A DNA stretch of 64,000 bases from Sphingobacterium tabacisoli (GTDB lineage Bacteria > Bacteroidota > Bacteroidia > Sphingobacteriales > Sphingobacteriaceae): the NCBI RefSeq assembly GCF_017908035.1, contig NZ_JAEQMU010000003.1:62001-126000 (forward strand), in the 5' to 3' direction. The notes beneath the pieces were generated by a model. It did no database searches and had not been told where the DNA came from. It saw nothing but the letters and a program-made list of their open reading frames with translations. The position numbers were made by a program, and so were the translations under genes. Below are positions 9,277 through 17,086 of this stretch, piece after piece; position 1 is the stretch's first letter, and every line of letters begins with the position of its first letter.

Positions 9277-10098
9277 ATGAAACAGTATTTAGATTTACTT
9301 AAACACGTATACACAGAAGGGGTCGAAAAGACAGACAGAACAGGAACAGGGACACGTAGTGTGTTTGGTCATCAGATGCGTTTCAACTTAAAAGAGGGTT
9401 TTCCTTTGGTTACAACCAAGAAATTGCACCTTCGCTCCATTATCCACGAATTGATCTGGTTCTTGAAAGGCGAGACCAACATCCAGTACCTCAAAGAGAA
9501 TGGGGTGAGCATCTGGGATGAGTGGGCAGACGAAAACGGAAACTTAGGTCCAGTCTATGGATCACAATGGCGGTCTTGGCCTACGCCCGACGGTGGTCAT
9601 ATCGATCAGATAGCGCAAATTATCCATCAACTGAAAAACAGTCCGGATTCTCGCCGCATCATCGTATCAGCATGGAACGTTGCAGAAATCAATAACATGG
9701 CTCTTCCGCCATGTCATGCCTTTTTCCAGTTCTATGTCGCTCCGGCTCAACCGGAAAAAGGCCTCTTAAAGCCACAGTTGTCCTGTCAGCTATACCAACG
9801 AAGCGCCGATATCTTCTTAGGTGTTCCGTTCAACATCGCTTCCTACGCTCTTTTGACCATGATGGTCGCGCAGGTATGTGATATGGAAGTCGCAGATTTT
9901 GTACATACACTAGGCGATGCACATATCTATAGCAACCACTTCGAGCAAACGGAACTACAGCTGTCGCGAGAGCCAAAGGCCCTACCGCAAATAAAAATCA
10001 ATCCCGAAGTGAAGGATATATTCGATTTCAAATTCGAGGACTTCGAATTAGTGAACTATGAGTTCCATCCACATATCAAAGCTCCAGTAGCGGTATAG
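9277..10098 (+). CDS. thyA: Thymidylate synthase
   Basis: Makes dTMP from dUMP using methylenetetrahydrofolate, which leaves dihydrofolate for the next gene. The 273-residue length is close to the bacterial ThyA norm. The N-terminus [26 protein letters not shown] has the phosphate-binding Arg. The catalytic Cys is in [11 protein letters not shown], and the [21 protein letters not shown] block binds dUMP and folate. The C-terminal [11 protein letters not shown] is the conserved tail. The start codon at 9277 fits the family exactly. It forms a probable operon with folA, whose start is 53 bp downstream. Confidence 0.98.
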   Translation: MKQYLDLLKHVYTEGVEKTDRTGTGTRSVFGHQMRFNLKEGFPLVTTKKLHLRSIIHELIWFLKGETNIQYLKENGVSIWDEWADENGNLGPVYGSQWRSWPTPDGGHIDQIAQIIHQLKNSPDSRRIIVSAWNVAEINNMALPPCHAFFQFYVAPAQPEKGLLKPQLSCQLYQRSADIFLGVPFNIASYALLTMMVAQVCDMEVADFVHTLGDAHIYSNHFEQTELQLSREPKALPQIKINPEVKDIFDFKFEDFELVNYEFHPHIKAPVAV

Positions 10099-10151
10099 TG
10101 AATATTTCGAAGTGCTGACTTTTTTAATTTTTACTTTTTAATTTTTACTTC

Positions 10152-10643
10152 GTGAGTACCAAAATAACATTGATCGTAGCAGCTGCAGAAAATAATGCAA
10201 TAGGTAAAGACAATCAAATGCCCTGGCATCTGCCCAACGATTTTAAATATTTCAAAAAATCGACCATAGACCATTCTATAGTGATGGGTCGCAAGACCTT
10301 CGAGTCTATCGGGAAACCTCTTCCGGAACGCCGGAATATCGTATTGACCAGAGATCAGCAATACAATAACCCAGAGATAGACGTTGCCAATAGCCTACAA
10401 GATGTCCTCACCTACTGCCGTGACGAACGGGAAATATTCATTATCGGTGGAGCAAACATCTATCAGCAGGCGCTTCCACTCGCACAGTGCGTGTTATTGA
10501 CCCGGGTTCATGCGACTATTGATGGAGATGCATTCTTCCCGGAGCTACCTTCTACGGAATGGGAACTCGTGAGTCAGGAAAAACACAATAAAGACGACAA
10601 GCATGTTTACGACTATACTTTTGAGGTATGGGAAAGAAAATAA
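10152..10643 (+). CDS. folA: Dihydrofolate reductase
   Basis: A 163-residue cytoplasmic enzyme that uses NADPH to reduce the dihydrofolate produced by ThyA. Family signatures are ITLIVAAAENNAIGKDNQMPWHLPNDFKYFKK (substrate Trp and acidic residue region) and MGRKTFESIGKPLP for NADPH binding, followed by VLTRD and IIGGANIY. The start is a GTG at 10152. No in-frame ATG lies upstream, and the resulting N-terminus (MSTKITLIVAA) fits the family. The leader is an AT-rich tract with TTTTTACTTTTTA blocks. The gene has no ordinary terminator: 23 bp after its stop codon the 21-bp periodic array begins. Confidence 0.97.
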   Translation: MSTKITLIVAAAENNAIGKDNQMPWHLPNDFKYFKKSTIDHSIVMGRKTFESIGKPLPERRNIVLTRDQQYNNPEIDVANSLQDVLTYCRDEREIFIIGGANIYQQALPLAQCVLLTRVHATIDGDAFFPELPSTEWELVSQEKHNKDDKHVYDYTFEVWERK

Positions 10644-10666
10644 AACGATAAATATCTGTCGAAAAA

Positions 10667-11254
10667 AGTGAACAGTCCTTCACTTTCAGTGATCACTTCC
10701 CGCCGATTGGTGATTACTCTTAAGTGACTGGTGATTACTTTTCAGCGACGAGTGAACACTTATTTACTGTAGGTGAACACAATTGCGCACGATCTGTCTG
10801 TATTTTTATAAAAAGTAACCAGCATTAGCTAACATGTGATCATATTTTTCTAAAAAGTGAACACTTTTTAACACACAGTGACCACTTCTTATAGAATAGT
10901 AGTCACTTGATAACAATAGATGAACACTTTTTAGAAAAATGTAGTCACTTCCTAGTGATAAGGACCTGCATTACAGCAACAAGTGATCACCATTCTGCTA
11001 TAAGTAACTAGTCTTTAGCAAAAAGAAATCAATTAATAACAAACATAAACCCCTTTCCCCAAAATAGTGATAGCTTTATCAGACTCTGTGTTCACTTTTC
11101 ACCAAAGAGTAGATACAAGTCATCAACATGTGATCAATCGATGCAATAAAGTGAACACTCTTCATCAGCAACAAACCACTAAGTGCTACACAGTAATCAC
11201 ATTGTTAGAAGAAGGGATCACTGATTCCGAAGAACCAATCACTTTTTAGCACTT
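10667..11254. repeat. Array of 28 exactly phased 21-bp units with a degenerate palindromic core
   Basis: Reading from 10667 in steps of 21, every unit begins with a variant of AGTGAWCACT, and the register holds for 28 units with no insertion or deletion. By my count the first ten positions show A in 19 units, G in 23, T in 22, G in 17 (A in the other 11), A in 22, then a mixed position, C in 21 and A in 24, with CT mostly closing the core. The next 11 bases differ from unit to unit but tend to start T-rich and end A-rich, so each unit approaches AAAAGTGAWCACTTTT. Units 2, 5, 10, 16 and 24 are clear examples; 7, 15, 18, 19 and 22 are worn. All six frames contain stops. The array fills almost the whole gap between folA and the terminator of the convergent downstream gene. 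It is not a CRISPR: the unit is too short and no cas gene is near. Function unknown. Confidence 0.9.
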
Positions 11255-11264
11255 TTTAGCCAAT

Positions 11265-11294
11265 AAAAAAACCTAACTGAGTAAATCAGTTAGG
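11265..11294 (-). terminator. Terminator of the Lys-rich secreted protein gene
   Basis: A 9-bp perfect stem (CCTAACTGA with TCAGTTAGG, 5-base loop) is followed on the minus strand by seven T residues. It starts 11 bp beyond the last unit of the 21-bp array. Confidence 0.8.
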
Positions 11295-11370
11295 CTTCGA
11301 AATTATCTTAGATAGTCAAAGCAAGAATATAGCAACTATCGACAGGCCCTAAGTATTGTTTTAATCACGC

Positions 11371-11832
11371 CTATTTGATATAAGTTTTATTTCCGTTTTC
11401 GTTGATATAATATTTACCTCCCTTAGGTCCTTCATAGACAGGATGGCCATTGTGTTTTTCCCCAGTCAGCTTATCTTGTCCCGTAGCCTTTACGCTAGGA
11501 TTTGTTGTTTTGTTAACTTTCTTTTCGGTCTTTGTCTTTTGATCGGCTTTAACTGCCTCTTCTTTTTTAACGTCCTTTACTGCTTTAGTACCCGTACTTT
11601 TTGCAGTCTCTTTTGGTTGACTTTCTTTTTTGGTCACTGAAGCATTTGCTTCTTTCGCCTTGTTTTCTGTTTTCTTAGTCTGTTGTTCGCCAGGAGCTTT
11701 TACTTCCGTTTTGCGAGCTGGTTTTTCAACAGTTTTTGCTGTTTGAGCTTGAGCACTACCTAGTCCTAAAGTAGCCACGACAGCAGCCAATGCTGCTAAT
11801 TTTTGGATTGAATTTAAGGTTTTCATAACCAA
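11371..11832 (-). CDS. Small exported Lys/Glu/Thr-rich protein with a PBCV basic-adaptor-like C-terminus
   Basis: A 153-residue protein with three parts. Residues 1-29 form a signal peptide (MVMKTLNSIQKL, hydrophobic core, AQA cleavage site). Residues 30-120 are low-complexity and highly charged, rich in Lys, Glu, Thr and Ala, and probably disordered. The last 30 residues contain GHPVYEGPKGGKYYINENG and end in KTYIK. That tail resembles the PBCV-specific basic adaptor domain, a short Gly/Tyr/Lys module found at the ends of unrelated proteins. A role in binding an anionic polymer in the periplasm or at the surface is conceivable but only inferred. The 21-bp array lies directly downstream beyond its terminator. 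Confidence 0.75.
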   Translation of the reverse strand: MVMKTLNSIQKLAALAAVVATLGLGSAQAQTAKTVEKPARKTEVKAPGEQQTKKTENKAKEANASVTKKESQPKETAKSTGTKAVKDVKKEEAVKADQKTKTEKKVNKTTNPSVKATGQDKLTGEKHNGHPVYEGPKGGKYYINENGNKTYIK

Positions 11833-11950
11833 TAAAATTAATTAAATACATTACTGATTATATCGCAACGCAAATGCCAAAAACAACCACAAAACACTGA
11901 ACATAAAACATTTAACACACTTTTAACTAAAAAAAATCTGTTGGAACACA

Positions 11951-11983
11951 AAAAATCCCCATCCGATTGCTCAGACAGGGATT
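11951..11983 (-). terminator. Possible terminator of argH
   Basis: On the minus strand AATCCC pairs with GGGATT around an 18-base loop and is followed by a short T run, about 20 bp after the argH stop codon. The stem is short, so confidence is moderate. Confidence 0.5.
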
Positions 11984-12003
11984 CCTATGTTTAGTTCAAA
12001 ATT

Positions 12004-13335
12004 CTATTTCAATAAATCATTCAGTGCCTTTTCGACCTTTTCAAAACCAAACGCCGCTTTTACCGATTCAAACATACGCTCGACTTGATCATTGCACAGA
12101 TTACCTATACTGCCTTCGTGCGTATGCTGTACTTCCTTTTCTGGCTTAAATGTTCCCTCCTCAATAGCGAGACCAATATTTTTGTACGCTTCGCGGAATG
12201 GTACACCTTCCAGCACTTCATTATTAACAACTTCTACACTGAATAGGTAGTCATATTTCGGATCATCCAGTATATTTTCCTTTATCGAGATATGTTCCAA
12301 CATAAAGGTTGCTATTTCCAAGCAATCGCTCAAGGATTGAAAAGCCGGAAACAAATTTTCCTTTAACAGCTGCAGATCCCGATGGTATCCCATAGGCAGA
12401 TTGGTCGTCATCATCGCTATCTCGTTGGGCAAAGCCTGTATCTTATTACAGCGCGAACGGATGAGTTCGAATACATCGGGGTTTTTCTTGTGTGGCATAA
12501 TACTCGAACCTGTCGTCAAATGCGCAGGAAATGAGATAAAGCCAAAGTTCTGATTGATGTACAACGTCACATCCATGGCAAATTTGGCCAACGTAGCTGC
12601 TATTGAACTCATCGCCTGTGCTACGATGCGTTCGGTCTTGCCCCTTCCCATCTGTGCGTATACGACATTGTAATTAAGGTCTTCAAAACCTAGTAACTCG
12701 GTGGTCATAGTCCGGTTCAACGGAAAAGAAGAGCCATAACCCGCGGCAGAACCTAAAGGGTTCTTATTACTCACCGTCCAGGCGGCTTTCAACAAATGTA
12801 GATCGTCGACCAAACTCTCAGCATATGCTCCAAACCAAAGACCAAAAGAAGATGGCATAGCGATCTGCAGATGTGTATACCCTGGCATCAACACGCTTTT
12901 ATACCGCTCGCTACAGGAAATCAATTGCTTGAACAGTACTTCTGTACCATCAAATAACGTTTTAATCTCGGATCTAAAATAGAGCTTCAGATCGACGAGC
13001 ACCTGATCATTGCGGGAACGTCCAGAATGTATCTTCTTTCCGGCTTCGCCTATACGCTGTGTAAGCATCATCTCCACCTGAGAATGCACATCTTCGACGC
13101 TGTCTTCAATTATAAATGAACCGTCCTGTATCTCTTGGTAAATTTTCTTCAGTTCCTGCTGAACAGCCTGAAGGTCCTCCACAGTCATCAGCCCGATGCT
13201 ATGCAACATACGTGTGTGTGCCAAAGAGCCTAACACATCAGCCTCGGCCAACTGTAGATCCATCTCCCGGTCGTTACCTACCGTAAATGACTCTACAAAC
13301 GAATCAACATCTATATTTTTTTGCCAAATTTTCAT
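12004..13335 (-). CDS. argH: Argininosuccinate lyase
   Basis: Catalyses the last step of arginine biosynthesis, splitting argininosuccinate into arginine and fumarate. The 443-residue protein belongs to the fumarase/aspartase superfamily. It shows the three conserved regions: SGRSRNDQVLVDLKLYFR near residue 104, MPGYTHLQIAMPSSFG with the catalytic-region His, and the mobile loop signature TTGSSIMPHKKNPD near residue 278. It starts MKIWQKN. No other arginine gene flanks it, apart from the distant class III aminotransferase that could be ArgD-like. In many relatives argH sits with other arg genes, so it stands apart here. Confidence 0.95.
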   Translation of the reverse strand: MKIWQKNIDVDSFVESFTVGNDREMDLQLAEADVLGSLAHTRMLHSIGLMTVEDLQAVQQELKKIYQEIQDGSFIIEDSVEDVHSQVEMMLTQRIGEAGKKIHSGRSRNDQVLVDLKLYFRSEIKTLFDGTEVLFKQLISCSERYKSVLMPGYTHLQIAMPSSFGLWFGAYAESLVDDLHLLKAAWTVSNKNPLGSAAGYGSSFPLNRTMTTELLGFEDLNYNVVYAQMGRGKTERIVAQAMSSIAATLAKFAMDVTLYINQNFGFISFPAHLTTGSSIMPHKKNPDVFELIRSRCNKIQALPNEIAMMTTNLPMGYHRDLQLLKENLFPAFQSLSDCLEIATFMLEHISIKENILDDPKYDYLFSVEVVNNEVLEGVPFREAYKNIGLAIEEGTFKPEKEVQHTHEGSIGNLCNDQVERMFESVKAAFGFEKVEKALNDLLK

Positions 13336-13581
13336 CTATTCACTTATTTATTTTGTGATAAACTTACTCTATAGTGATTAATTCTATTACCAGCTTATGA
13401 CCGTTTTATTAATCCTAATTAACATACCGCAAAAATAGCATTATTTTAACAAAACGCTTACACACTTATCAATAGCCTAAAAAGAAACCGCAAACAAGAC
13501 AGAAATAATTTACAAAGATCTCTGAAATAAGATAATCCATTACTTTTTTGTACCTTCGGAGATTTTTAATTCAAAATTCAT

Positions 13582-14508
13582 ATGAACAAATATTTACTTA
13601 CAATCTTTACACTACTTTTAGCTGTATGTGTATCTGCAGAATCACCTGATTCTACAGAAATTGCTATCAAAGAAATAGAGCAGTCTCTAAAATATCAAAC
13701 TGGCACTATAAAACTTAAAGAAGGCCACGGCACCCTAATCGTTCCTAAGGGGTTTCATTTTTTAGACAAAGAACAAAGCAGCTATGTACTCAGCGATCTA
13801 TGGGGCAATCCAGAAGACAACAGCATTATAGGCATGCTATTTCCTACAAATATCGGCGTACTGGACGATCACTCTTGGGGTTTTACGATAAGCTATGACC
13901 CTATGGGATATGTTAACGATAATGATGCTAACACCATCAACTACGACGATCTCCTCGCTTCCAACAAAAAAGATATATTAGCTGAGAACCAAGAAAGATT
14001 AGGTGCTGGATACGGTTCGATTGAATTGGTTGGCTGGGCTTCGACACCATATTATGACAACAACCAAAAAGTACTACATTGGGCAAAAGAGATAAAATTT
14101 GATGGAGACAGCGCCAACACACTCAATTATAACTTGCGCATTTTAGGTAGAGAAGGAATATACCTCATTAACGCCGTCGCTTCGATGGACGAACTTCCAG
14201 AGGTTAATAAAAATGTAGATCAATTGCTTGCTAGCGTCAAATTTGACGAGGGCTATAGATATGAGGATTACACAGATGGCGACCAGATTGCATCTTGGAC
14301 AGTTGGTGGCTTAGTAGCAGGAAAAATTTTAGCAAAAACAGGTTTTTTCGCCGCAATACTAAAATTTTGGAAAGTGATAGCTATCGGTGTGGTCGGTGGT
14401 TTTAGCTTCTTATGGAAAAAGATAAGCGGAAGAAAAGAGGACGTGATCCTTGAAAACGAAACGGAAAAACTAACCGATGACAACGAGGAAGAATCCACAA
14501 AACTCTAG
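13582..14508 (+). CDS. DUF2167-like membrane-anchored protein of unknown function
   Basis: A 308-residue exported protein. Residues 1-19 form a signal peptide. Residues 40-225 resemble the DUF2167 family (GTIKLKEGHGTLIVPKGFHFLDKEQSSYVLSDLWGNP followed by GMLFP). One transmembrane stretch with a Gly-rich neighbour (IAIGVVGGFSFLWKKIS) lies near residue 275, and an acidic tail follows. DUF2167 proteins are widespread in Gram-negative bacteria and have no established function. A TACCTTCG element at 13551-13558 is one base off the Bacteroidota -7 consensus, so the gene probably has its own promoter. A strong terminator follows. Confidence 0.75.
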   Translation: MNKYLLTIFTLLLAVCVSAESPDSTEIAIKEIEQSLKYQTGTIKLKEGHGTLIVPKGFHFLDKEQSSYVLSDLWGNPEDNSIIGMLFPTNIGVLDDHSWGFTISYDPMGYVNDNDANTINYDDLLASNKKDILAENQERLGAGYGSIELVGWASTPYYDNNQKVLHWAKEIKFDGDSANTLNYNLRILGREGIYLINAVASMDELPEVNKNVDQLLASVKFDEGYRYEDYTDGDQIASWTVGGLVAGKILAKTGFFAAILKFWKVIAIGVVGGFSFLWKKISGRKEDVILENETEKLTDDNEEESTKL

Positions 14509-14537
14509 TCTCCTCCCTGTCGAAAATAAGATGCTAG

Positions 14538-14568
14538 CCGGGGTATACCAACTTATACCCCGGTTTTT
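14538..14568 (+). terminator. Terminator after the DUF2167-like gene
   Basis: A 10-bp perfect stem (CCGGGGTATA with TATACCCCGG) is followed by TTTTT. Confidence 0.88.
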
Positions 14569-14613
14569 CTTTACAGTATCTCTCTACTACCCCAATAAAT
14601 ATCCTTCTAGCAC

Positions 14614-15897
14614 TTAAACTTGAGCAATCAGTTTATCTACTGCAATCCGTGTAATCTCAACGTCTTCTTTATTTGTAGCATAGGCGACATACAAATAGCC
14701 TTTCCAGACAAAGCTTCCTGGATAGCTATAGCCCTCAGTTTTACTTATTCCATCATAGCGTCTTGGTTGCGGAACATCGCGTAGCAAAAATGACTTGTTA
14801 AATAGCTTACCGTTTTTACTTAATGTAACCGTCAAGGGAACACGTCTTCTCGTAGGGACTGGATTATTGACAAAATAGGAGACAGAACCACTGAGATTTC
14901 CAGCACATTGCATGGAATCTGAATCAGGGATATTAGTCAACGTCGGTTTCGACCATGTCGCCCCATTATCCTGACTTACCGCGGCCAACAATTTCCATGT
15001 ACGTGGTGCCGCATCAAAATACAAATCCCGAAAAAGTATAACCAGCTCTCCTTCCAATCGTCCAAAAAAACTAGCCTCGACAGCGCGTGCAACTTTTTCA
15101 TTGCTATTGACATTATAATCAGGCAAGTCTGGTAATAGAGCTTGCTTCCAATCAGAAAGTCCATCCTTCGAATCAGAATACATAATCCGCGTTCCCCGAA
15201 CCTCTTTAAAAGCACCTGTACCCAAACCATGGCATATCATAATATAACGCCCATTAGGCAGTCTTCTCGCGCTCTCACTAGGGGCAGCGTTCCGGATCAA
15301 TACTTTTGGCTCTGTCCAAGCTATCCCGTCAGTAGAAGAACAATACTCTGTAATTGATGTTTTATTAGCTTTATCTCCAGCAATCAATAGACAGTGCAAT
15401 TGATTCCCGTCTGTAAGCCAGCCTCCACTTGCTCTATTCGCAGGTCCAACCTGTATCGGTTTTTCCCAGGTCGTCCCGTTGGACGAGTAACTGTAGTACA
15501 CATAAGAGATTTCGCTCGTTTCATGTAAGGGATGCCCCACCCATGTCGCGTACAACTTACCCTTGAACTCCACAAGCTGCGGATGGTTATTAAACTTCAT
15601 ATCCAACGGCTGATCAGGACGGAACACCATAATCTGCTCTGTGCCATCCAAATACTGCAACCCTAAATCATCCTTTTTACTTTGGTTAAATAACCCATTG
15701 CTGATACTCACCTGAGGATCCGTTTCAACAGGTGTTGGTTCAGGTATAAAGGTCTCTTCTTCCTCACTGCCTCCTTTAGTACAGGACATTAAGGCACGAC
15801 TAGATGTCAGTGCAAATGAGGAAAGAACAATCTGCCGGATAAATTTCCGCCTTCCTTCTCTATGTTTACCGTCTATTAAGCTTTTTAGTATATTCAT
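14614..15897 (-). CDS. Sialidase-like (Asp-box beta-propeller) lipoprotein
   Basis: A 427-residue exported protein at the distal end of the glycan locus. The N-terminus has a Tat-like RRKFIRQ motif, a hydrophobic stretch and then a lipobox-like Cys in ALMSCTKGG, so it is probably a lipoprotein. The rest is a beta-propeller with Asp-boxes SSNGTTW, STDGIAW and SQDNGATW, as in BNR/sialidase-fold enzymes. I do not see the FRIP motif that normally carries a catalytic Arg in exo-sialidases, so activity on sialic acid is uncertain. It starts 14 bp after the SGNH gene in the same direction. It may bind or cleave a terminal sugar of the target glycan. Confidence 0.8.
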   Translation of the reverse strand: MNILKSLIDGKHREGRRKFIRQIVLSSFALTSSRALMSCTKGGSEEEETFIPEPTPVETDPQVSISNGLFNQSKKDDLGLQYLDGTEQIMVFRPDQPLDMKFNNHPQLVEFKGKLYATWVGHPLHETSEISYVYYSYSSNGTTWEKPIQVGPANRASGGWLTDGNQLHCLLIAGDKANKTSITEYCSSTDGIAWTEPKVLIRNAAPSESARRLPNGRYIMICHGLGTGAFKEVRGTRIMYSDSKDGLSDWKQALLPDLPDYNVNSNEKVARAVEASFFGRLEGELVILFRDLYFDAAPRTWKLLAAVSQDNGATWSKPTLTNIPDSDSMQCAGNLSGSVSYFVNNPVPTRRRVPLTVTLSKNGKLFNKSFLLRDVPQPRRYDGISKTEGYSYPGSFVWKGYLYVAYATNKEDVEITRIAVDKLIAQV

Positions 15898-15910
15898 ATT
15901 TATAGGTTGG

Positions 15911-17026
15911 TTATTTTTTTAGTGCAGTAATCCTGTTTATTAATCGCAGATAGGAGGCCTCTGCATATTGTGTCATACCTAGATCGGAAGGATGAACTCC
16001 ATCGATAGTACTATTAACGCCTAAATTAATCTCTTCTGCTTTCAAAACGTAGACATTACTATCTTTACCTTCTACCTGGTCCTTTATAAATCTGTTAAAA
16101 TTACGGTTTACCCGCTCATAATCTTTTTGCGATGCATCATTGACTAATTCAATTGTTGCGATAGCATGCTCGGTAAAGATTATTGGAGTGGTGGGATTTT
16201 CCATTCTTAGCCTGTTCAATGCATATACCAGTCGTTGATAAACATCTTCATCTTTAAATGCGACAAGATTTGGTAAACAATCAATAATATAGATTGAAGC
16301 TTTCTTTTTCGCAATCAGATCGACCAGTTCTTTCTCCAGCCTTCCATTTCCGGAGAATCCAAGATTAATAATGGGACTACGAGTCTCTCGGCCCAGAATA
16401 GCGCTCCACGACAGTCCAGCCCGGGATGCAGAGGCCCCTTGGGCGATTGAAGTTCCATAAATAATAATCGGCGCTTCGGGATTAGACTTCCATATGATAT
16501 TCGCGTTATGCCTAATTCCAAATTGAAAATCAGAGATATTATTGTACAAAGGAAAGTACAAACGATAAAACAATACCTTATCATTACCTAAACCATCAAA
16601 TAGCAACTGCATCTTATCCTTTTCAAAGGAAACATATTTTCCTTTCACCCAAATCCATTTACCCGAGGCCATCTTGGCATACATATCCATTCCTGACACG
16701 CCTATCGAAGACATATTCTTCAAGGATTCTTTGCCTCCGTATTTATACTCCAGCACAAGGCTATCACTGTTGGTTGTAAAATCAACATAAATCCCGGAAG
16801 AGTTTCTGGAAAGTCGCCATACATCCTGCCTTACGGAATCCTTATAAATTCCGGGAAGCCGATCGAACCTATTTACTACGTCATTTCCCCACCCCTGCCC
16901 TTGTACAACGACAGTTTTGTCAGCCTGAAAATCAATCCATCGAAAGTTTGGATATTCCTGCCCATTTAGTAGGGAAACCCAACAAGAAAAACTATAAAGT
17001 AAAATAAAAAACCGTTTATTCATCAT
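15911..17026 (-). CDS. Secreted SGNH/GDSL esterase with N-terminal beta-rich domain
   Basis: A 371-residue exported hydrolase. A signal peptide (residues 1-22) precedes an N-terminal domain of about 150 residues (WIDFQADKTVVVQGQGWGND onward) of the kind that precedes SGNH domains in glycan loci. Block I of the hydrolase domain is IIYGTSIAQGASASRAG near residue 190. The Gly/Asn block is NLGFSGNGRLEKE, and the catalytic Asp/His pair is DGVHPSDLG near the C-terminus. In this locus it probably removes acetyl or other acyl groups from the substrate, alongside the sialate O-acetylesterase-like protein. It is co-oriented with the rest of the locus. Confidence 0.85.
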   Translation of the reverse strand: MMNKRFFILLYSFSCWVSLLNGQEYPNFRWIDFQADKTVVVQGQGWGNDVVNRFDRLPGIYKDSVRQDVWRLSRNSSGIYVDFTTNSDSLVLEYKYGGKESLKNMSSIGVSGMDMYAKMASGKWIWVKGKYVSFEKDKMQLLFDGLGNDKVLFYRLYFPLYNNISDFQFGIRHNANIIWKSNPEAPIIIYGTSIAQGASASRAGLSWSAILGRETRSPIINLGFSGNGRLEKELVDLIAKKKASIYIIDCLPNLVAFKDEDVYQRLVYALNRLRMENPTTPIIFTEHAIATIELVNDASQKDYERVNRNFNRFIKDQVEGKDSNVYVLKAEEINLGVNSTIDGVHPSDLGMTQYAEASYLRLINRITALKK

Positions 17027-17086
17027 ATTCTATGTTTTGCTATCCCTATACTACATCATAAATAGTATAGGGATAAAATGACTTAT

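Noticed and set aside
11067-11249. 61-codon open frame with a 7-residue repeating pattern (VFTFHQR, VNTLHQQ, VITLLEE)
   Set aside because: The pattern is the 21-bp array read in one frame; stops break every frame elsewhere in the array, and there is no start context.
10667-11254. The 21-bp array as a CRISPR
   Set aside because: Cores are about 10 bp and degenerate, spacers 11 bp, and no cas genes or leader are present.
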